Part shown: positions 9,244 to 11,747 of the stretch, in pieces | Numbering within the stretch: position 1 is the first letter of the stretch | Layout: the number at the start of each line of letters is the position of its first letter | NCBI GenBank assembly: GCA_023416055.1 | Contig: JAEZIH010000137.1 | Location: 1-11,747, forward strand | Origin: Pseudomonadota bacterium | Lineage (GTDB): Bacteria > Pseudomonadota > Alphaproteobacteria > Caulobacterales > Caulobacteraceae | Direction: 5' to 3' | Length of the DNA stretch: 11,747 nt | Translations under genes and position numbers: made by a program | The notes under the pieces: model-generated | Told to the model about the DNA's origin: nothing | Database searches by the model: none | What the model saw: the letters and a program-made list of their open reading frames with translations, nothing else

Positions 9244-9272
9244 TTGGGCGGTCGGGTTTCAGCCGCTACGAA
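9244..9272 (+). promoter_or_regulatory. Candidate leaderless promoter of thpR
   Basis: TTGGGC (9244-9249) and TACGAA (9267-9272) are 17 nt apart, with the ATG at 9280 exactly 7 nt after the -10 element. Transcription would begin on the start codon. No Shine-Dalgarno sequence precedes the gene. The -10 match is weak (3/6). Confidence 0.3.
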
Positions 9273-9279
9273 CGGTCGC

Positions 9280-9819
9280 ATGATCCGCCTGTTCACCGCC
9301 CTTTCGCTGCCCGACGACGTCGCCGACGTGCTCGAGCGGCGTCAGTCCGGCCTGCCCGGCGCCAACTGGCGGTCGCGCGACCAGTTGCACGTGACCCTGG
9401 CCTTCTATGGCGAGATCGAGGAGCGCCGCGCCGACGACCTCGCCGCCGAACTGAGCCGCGCGGCCACGGGCGGCGCCTTCGAGATCGTGCTGCAGGGCGT
9501 CGGGGCCTTCGGCGACAACCACCGCAGCCACACCCTGTGGGCCGGGGTGGAGGCCAATGAACGGCTGTCGGTGCTGGCCGGACGCTGCCGCGCTGCGGGC
9601 GAGCGGGCGGGAGTCGCCATGGAGCGGCGCGAGTACCGCCCGCACGTCACCCTCGCCTACCTCAGGCCCCAGACCAATCCCGACCGCATCGGCGCCTGGA
9701 TCGCCGGCCACAACCTGCTGCGTTCCCCGCCCATCCGGGTGGACCGCTTCGGCCTGTGGTCCAGCGTCCTGACCCACGACGGCAGCCACTACCAGCTGGA
9801 GCAGGAGTATCTGCTTTGA
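9280..9819 (+). CDS. thpR: RNA 2',3'-cyclic phosphodiesterase (2H/LigT family)
   Basis: Cytoplasmic 2H phosphoesterase, 179 residues, expected to open 2',3'-cyclic phosphates on RNA ends; E. coli ThpR (LigT) can also join tRNA halves through a 2'-5' bond. Both catalytic H-x-T-x motifs are present: H37-V-T39-L (QLHVTLAFYG) and H122-V-T124-L (YRPHVTLAYL). The N-terminus MIRLFTALSLP and the C-terminal SVLTHDGSHYQLEQEY are typical, and length is normal. The ATG at 9280 has no Shine-Dalgarno sequence. An in-frame ATG at 9133 would add 49 residues through the divergent promoter region and is rejected. The stop overlaps the TTG start of the acetyltransferase gene, implying co-expression. Confidence 0.93.
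   Translation: MIRLFTALSLPDDVADVLERRQSGLPGANWRSRDQLHVTLAFYGEIEERRADDLAAELSRAATGGAFEIVLQGVGAFGDNHRSHTLWAGVEANERLSVLAGRCRAAGERAGVAMERREYRPHVTLAYLRPQTNPDRIGAWIAGHNLLRSPPIRVDRFGLWSSVLTHDGSHYQLEQEYLL
9803..9807 (+). promoter_or_regulatory. Ribosome binding site deciding a TTG start
   Basis: AGGAG inside the end of thpR lies 8 nt before TTG at 9816-9818. The next in-frame candidate, GTG at 9828, is 20 nt away, and the upstream ATG at 9756 has no such site. Confidence 0.6.
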
Positions 9820-10355
9820 CCGCACCCGTGATCGAAACCGCCCGCCTGACCCTGCGCCCGCCGGCGATGGAGGACTTCCCCCGCTGGGCCGAGATGATGG
9901 CGGATCCGGAAGCTTCGAAATTCATCGGCGGTCCCATGCCGCCCGAGTCCGCCTGGCGCGGCTTCATGACCATGGCGGGGGCCTGGAGCCTGACCGGGGT
10001 GGGCATGTTCTCCCTGATCGAGCGCGACAGCCGCCGCTGGCTGGGACGGATCGGCCCGTGGACCCCTCTGGGCTGGCCGGGAACCGAGGTCGGCTGGGGC
10101 CTGCACATGGACGCCCAGGGCAAGGGCTATGGCGTGGAGGCGGCGACCGCCGCGATCGACTACGCCTTTGACGTGCTCGGCTGGACCGAGGTGATCCACT
10201 GCATCGACCCGGACAACACCCCGTCGCAGCGACTGGCCGAGCGCCTGGGATCCCGCAACCTGGGGCCCACCCGGCTGCCGCCGCCGTTCGACGGCATGCC
10301 CGTCGACCGCTGGGGTCAGACGCGTGAGGAGTGGCGGTCGCGGCCCCGCGCCTGA
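9816..10355 (+). CDS. GNAT-family N-acetyltransferase (RimJ/RimL-like)
   Basis: Acetyl-CoA-dependent acetyltransferase of 179 residues; acceptor unknown. It opens with IETARLTLRPP, the classic first strand of the Acetyltransf_3 group. It contains the acetyl-CoA pyrophosphate loop Q101-G-K-G-Y-G106 (AQGKGYGVEAA), then the helix/strand IHCIDPDNTPSQRLAERLG with the conserved Asn and RLAERLG helix. The TTG start at 9816 shares bases with the thpR stop (TTGA) and has AGGAG upstream; a GTG start at 9828 would shorten the protein by four residues. The arrangement suggests translational coupling with thpR. Ribosomal-protein, antibiotic or small-molecule acceptors are all possible. Confidence 0.88.
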   Translation: MTAPVIETARLTLRPPAMEDFPRWAEMMADPEASKFIGGPMPPESAWRGFMTMAGAWSLTGVGMFSLIERDSRRWLGRIGPWTPLGWPGTEVGWGLHMDAQGKGYGVEAATAAIDYAFDVLGWTEVIHCIDPDNTPSQRLAERLGSRNLGPTRLPPPFDGMPVDRWGQTREEWRSRPRA

Positions 10356-10423
10356 GGGAACCTCCGCGGCCCGTTCGCGCGTTCAACGCCCAAGCTTTGC
10401 CCGCGCCTCGCCATCGGCTAGGC

Positions 10424-10429
10424 AGGAGG
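10424..10429 (+). promoter_or_regulatory. Strong Shine-Dalgarno sequence of sqdB
   Basis: AGGAGG lies 5 nt before the ATG at 10435, the strongest ribosome binding site in the window. It excludes both the in-frame ATG at 10324 (inside the acetyltransferase gene) and the internal ATG at 10453 as the main start. Confidence 0.7.
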
Positions 10430-10434
10430 CAGGC

Positions 10435-11682
10435 ATGACGAGGGATGAGCGGATGCGCGTACTGGTTCTGGGCGGCGACGGATTCTGCGGCTGGCCCACG
10501 GCGTTGCACCTCTCGGCGCGCGGCTGGGACGTGCTGGTGGTCGACAACCTCAGCCGCCGCAACATCGACAATGAGCTCGAGGTCCAGTCGCTGACCCCGA
10601 TCCGCACCATGGGCGAGCGCATCGCCGCCTGGCGGGAGGTGTCGGGCCGCACCATCGAGTTCGTCAACATGACGGTCGGCAAGGAGTTCGACCGCCTCGT
10701 CTCGCTGATCCGCGAGTGGCGGCCGGACAGCATCGTCCACTTCGCCGAGCAGCGCGCCGCGCCCTATTCGATGAAGACGGCCCGGCACAAGCTGTACACC
10801 GTCGACAACAACCTGAACGCCACCAACCACCTGCTGGCGGCCATGGTCGAGAGCGGGCTGGACGTCCACCTCGCCCACCTCGGCACCATGGGGGTCTACG
10901 GCTACACCACCGCCGGCCTGCGCATTCCCGAGGGCTATCTGAAGGTCACCGTCGACACCGACCACGGGCCGACCGAGCAGGAGATCCTGTTCCCGCCGAA
11001 CCCGGGCTCGATCTACCACATGACCAAGACGCAGGACGCCCTGCTGTTCCAGTTCTACGCCCGCAACGACGGACTGCGGATCACCGACCTGCACCAGGGC
11101 ATCGTCTGGGGCACCCAGACCGAGGAAACCCGCCAGGACGAGCGCCTGATCAACCGCTTCGACTACGACGGCGACTACGGCACCGTGCTGAACCGCTTCC
11201 TCATGCAGGCGGCGGTCGGCTATCCGCTGACCGTGCACGGCACCGGCGGCCAGACCCGCGCCTTCATCCACATCCAGGACACGGTGCGCTGCGTCGAACT
11301 GGCCCTGAAGAACCCTCCCAAGGCCGGGGAGCGCGTCAAGATTCTCAACCAGATGACCGAGAGCCGCCGGGTGCGCGACCTCGCCTCGATGATCTCGGAG
11401 ATGACCGGGGCCGAGGTCCACAACGTGCCTAACCCGCGCCAGGAAGCCGACGAGAACGAGTTGGTCGTGGCCAATGACCAGTTTCGCGACCTCGGCCTGA
11501 ACCCGATCACACTCGAGCAGGGGCTGCTCGACGAGGTCACCGACATCGCCCGCCGCTACGCCCACCGGGCCGACCTCAGCAAGGTGCCGTGCGTGTCCAG
11601 CTGGAACAGCAAGCGGGCCGAGGCCCTGAAGGACGAGGCGGTTGTCGTCGCCGCCTCCCCCGCCCAGGCCCGCTCGGCCTGA
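10435..11682 (+). CDS. sqdB: UDP-sulfoquinovose synthase
   Basis: Joins sulfite to UDP-glucose to form UDP-sulfoquinovose, the headgroup donor for the sulfolipid SQDG; cytoplasmic, NAD-dependent extended short-chain dehydrogenase of 415 residues. The nucleotide-binding loop is GGDGFCG (13-19). The following blocks match SQD1/SqdB: DNLSRR, SLTPI, HFAEQRAAPYSM, VDNNLNATNHLL and LGTMGVYG with T151. The catalytic pair is Y194-x3-K198 (YHMTK). Further matches are TDLHQGIVWG, FDYDGDYGTVLNRF, GGQTRAFIHIQDTVRCVELAL, and NQMTE with VPNPRQEADENE. Length is normal for the family. The acceptor enzyme (SqdX/SqdD-type glycosyltransferase) is not in the window. Another Rossmann-fold gene begins 11 nt downstream, so an operon continues to the right. 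Confidence 0.94.
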   Translation: MTRDERMRVLVLGGDGFCGWPTALHLSARGWDVLVVDNLSRRNIDNELEVQSLTPIRTMGERIAAWREVSGRTIEFVNMTVGKEFDRLVSLIREWRPDSIVHFAEQRAAPYSMKTARHKLYTVDNNLNATNHLLAAMVESGLDVHLAHLGTMGVYGYTTAGLRIPEGYLKVTVDTDHGPTEQEILFPPNPGSIYHMTKTQDALLFQFYARNDGLRITDLHQGIVWGTQTEETRQDERLINRFDYDGDYGTVLNRFLMQAAVGYPLTVHGTGGQTRAFIHIQDTVRCVELALKNPPKAGERVKILNQMTESRRVRDLASMISEMTGAEVHNVPNPRQEADENELVVANDQFRDLGLNPITLEQGLLDEVTDIARRYAHRADLSKVPCVSSWNSKRAEALKDEAVVVAASPAQARSA

Positions 11683-11693
11683 TCGGGACCGGC

Positions 11694-11747
11694 GTGGATC
11701 AAGACCTCAGGCTTCTGGTTTTCGGCGGCGGCTGGCTGGGCCAGGCC
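11694..11747 (+). CDS. Start of a Rossmann-fold dehydrogenase/epimerase (cut by window edge)
   Basis: The GTG at 11694, 11 nt after the sqdB stop, opens 18 codons (MDQDLRLLVFGGGWLGQA) to the edge. The strand LLVFGGGWLGQA is a GxGxxG dinucleotide-binding loop, as in NAD(P)-dependent epimerases of the YeeZ type. No good Shine-Dalgarno sequence is seen; tight spacing suggests coupling to sqdB. The specific function cannot be read from 18 residues. Confidence 0.6.
   Translation, partial: MDQDLRLLVFGGGWLGQA

Noticed and set aside
10397..10422. TTGCCC and GCTAGG as a Caulobacter-type promoter for sqdB
   Set aside because: Transcription would start at or beyond the AGGAGG ribosome binding site, and the -10 match is limited to GCTA.

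Overview
The window is high-GC DNA with strong G/C bias at third codon positions. Gene content points to an alphaproteobacterium, most likely Caulobacteraceae (Brevundimonas, Caulobacter or Phenylobacterium type). The supporting signs are a DUF2794 protein, an OmpR-type regulator with a DR-x-x-x-GMDG receiver paired to a HAMP kinase, a periplasmic propeller-amidohydrolase, and SqdB. This placement is inference from gene content; no rRNA or marker gene is present.

Layout. Bases 1-485 (minus) hold the N-terminal third of an aldehyde dehydrogenase. Bases 666-3992 (plus) encode a very large exported protein, a TolB/PD40 beta-propeller fused to an amidohydrolase. Bases 4107-7693 (plus) look like one operon: response regulator, HAMP sensor kinase and a Do/HtrA periplasmic serine protease, with gaps of 4 and 28 nt. 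This probably links envelope sensing to proteolytic quality control. Bases 7694-8020 carry no convincing gene but hold a terminator-like hairpin overlapping a G-quadruplex motif, a long G tract and a candidate leaderless promoter. A small DUF2794 protein (8021-8353, plus) converges on a Bax inhibitor-1 family membrane protein (8403-9149, minus), with a strong terminator between them. Divergent from the latter are an RNA 2',3'-cyclic phosphodiesterase (9280-9819) and a GNAT acetyltransferase (9816-10355) that overlap by TTGA. Last come a UDP-sulfoquinovose synthase (10435-11682) and the first 18 codons of another Rossmann-fold dehydrogenase (11694 to the edge).

Function. The region is mostly chromosomal housekeeping and envelope biology: periplasmic hydrolysis and proteolysis, a two-component system, an inner-membrane BI-1 protein and sulfolipid headgroup synthesis. 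I see no mobile element, CRISPR array, tRNA, rRNA or sign of recent transfer, and no clearly undescribed multi-gene system. The points most worth a second look are the non-canonical metal-ligand pattern of the amidohydrolase, the degenerate wing motif of the response regulator, the hairpin/G-quadruplex overlap after the protease gene, and two candidate leaderless genes.
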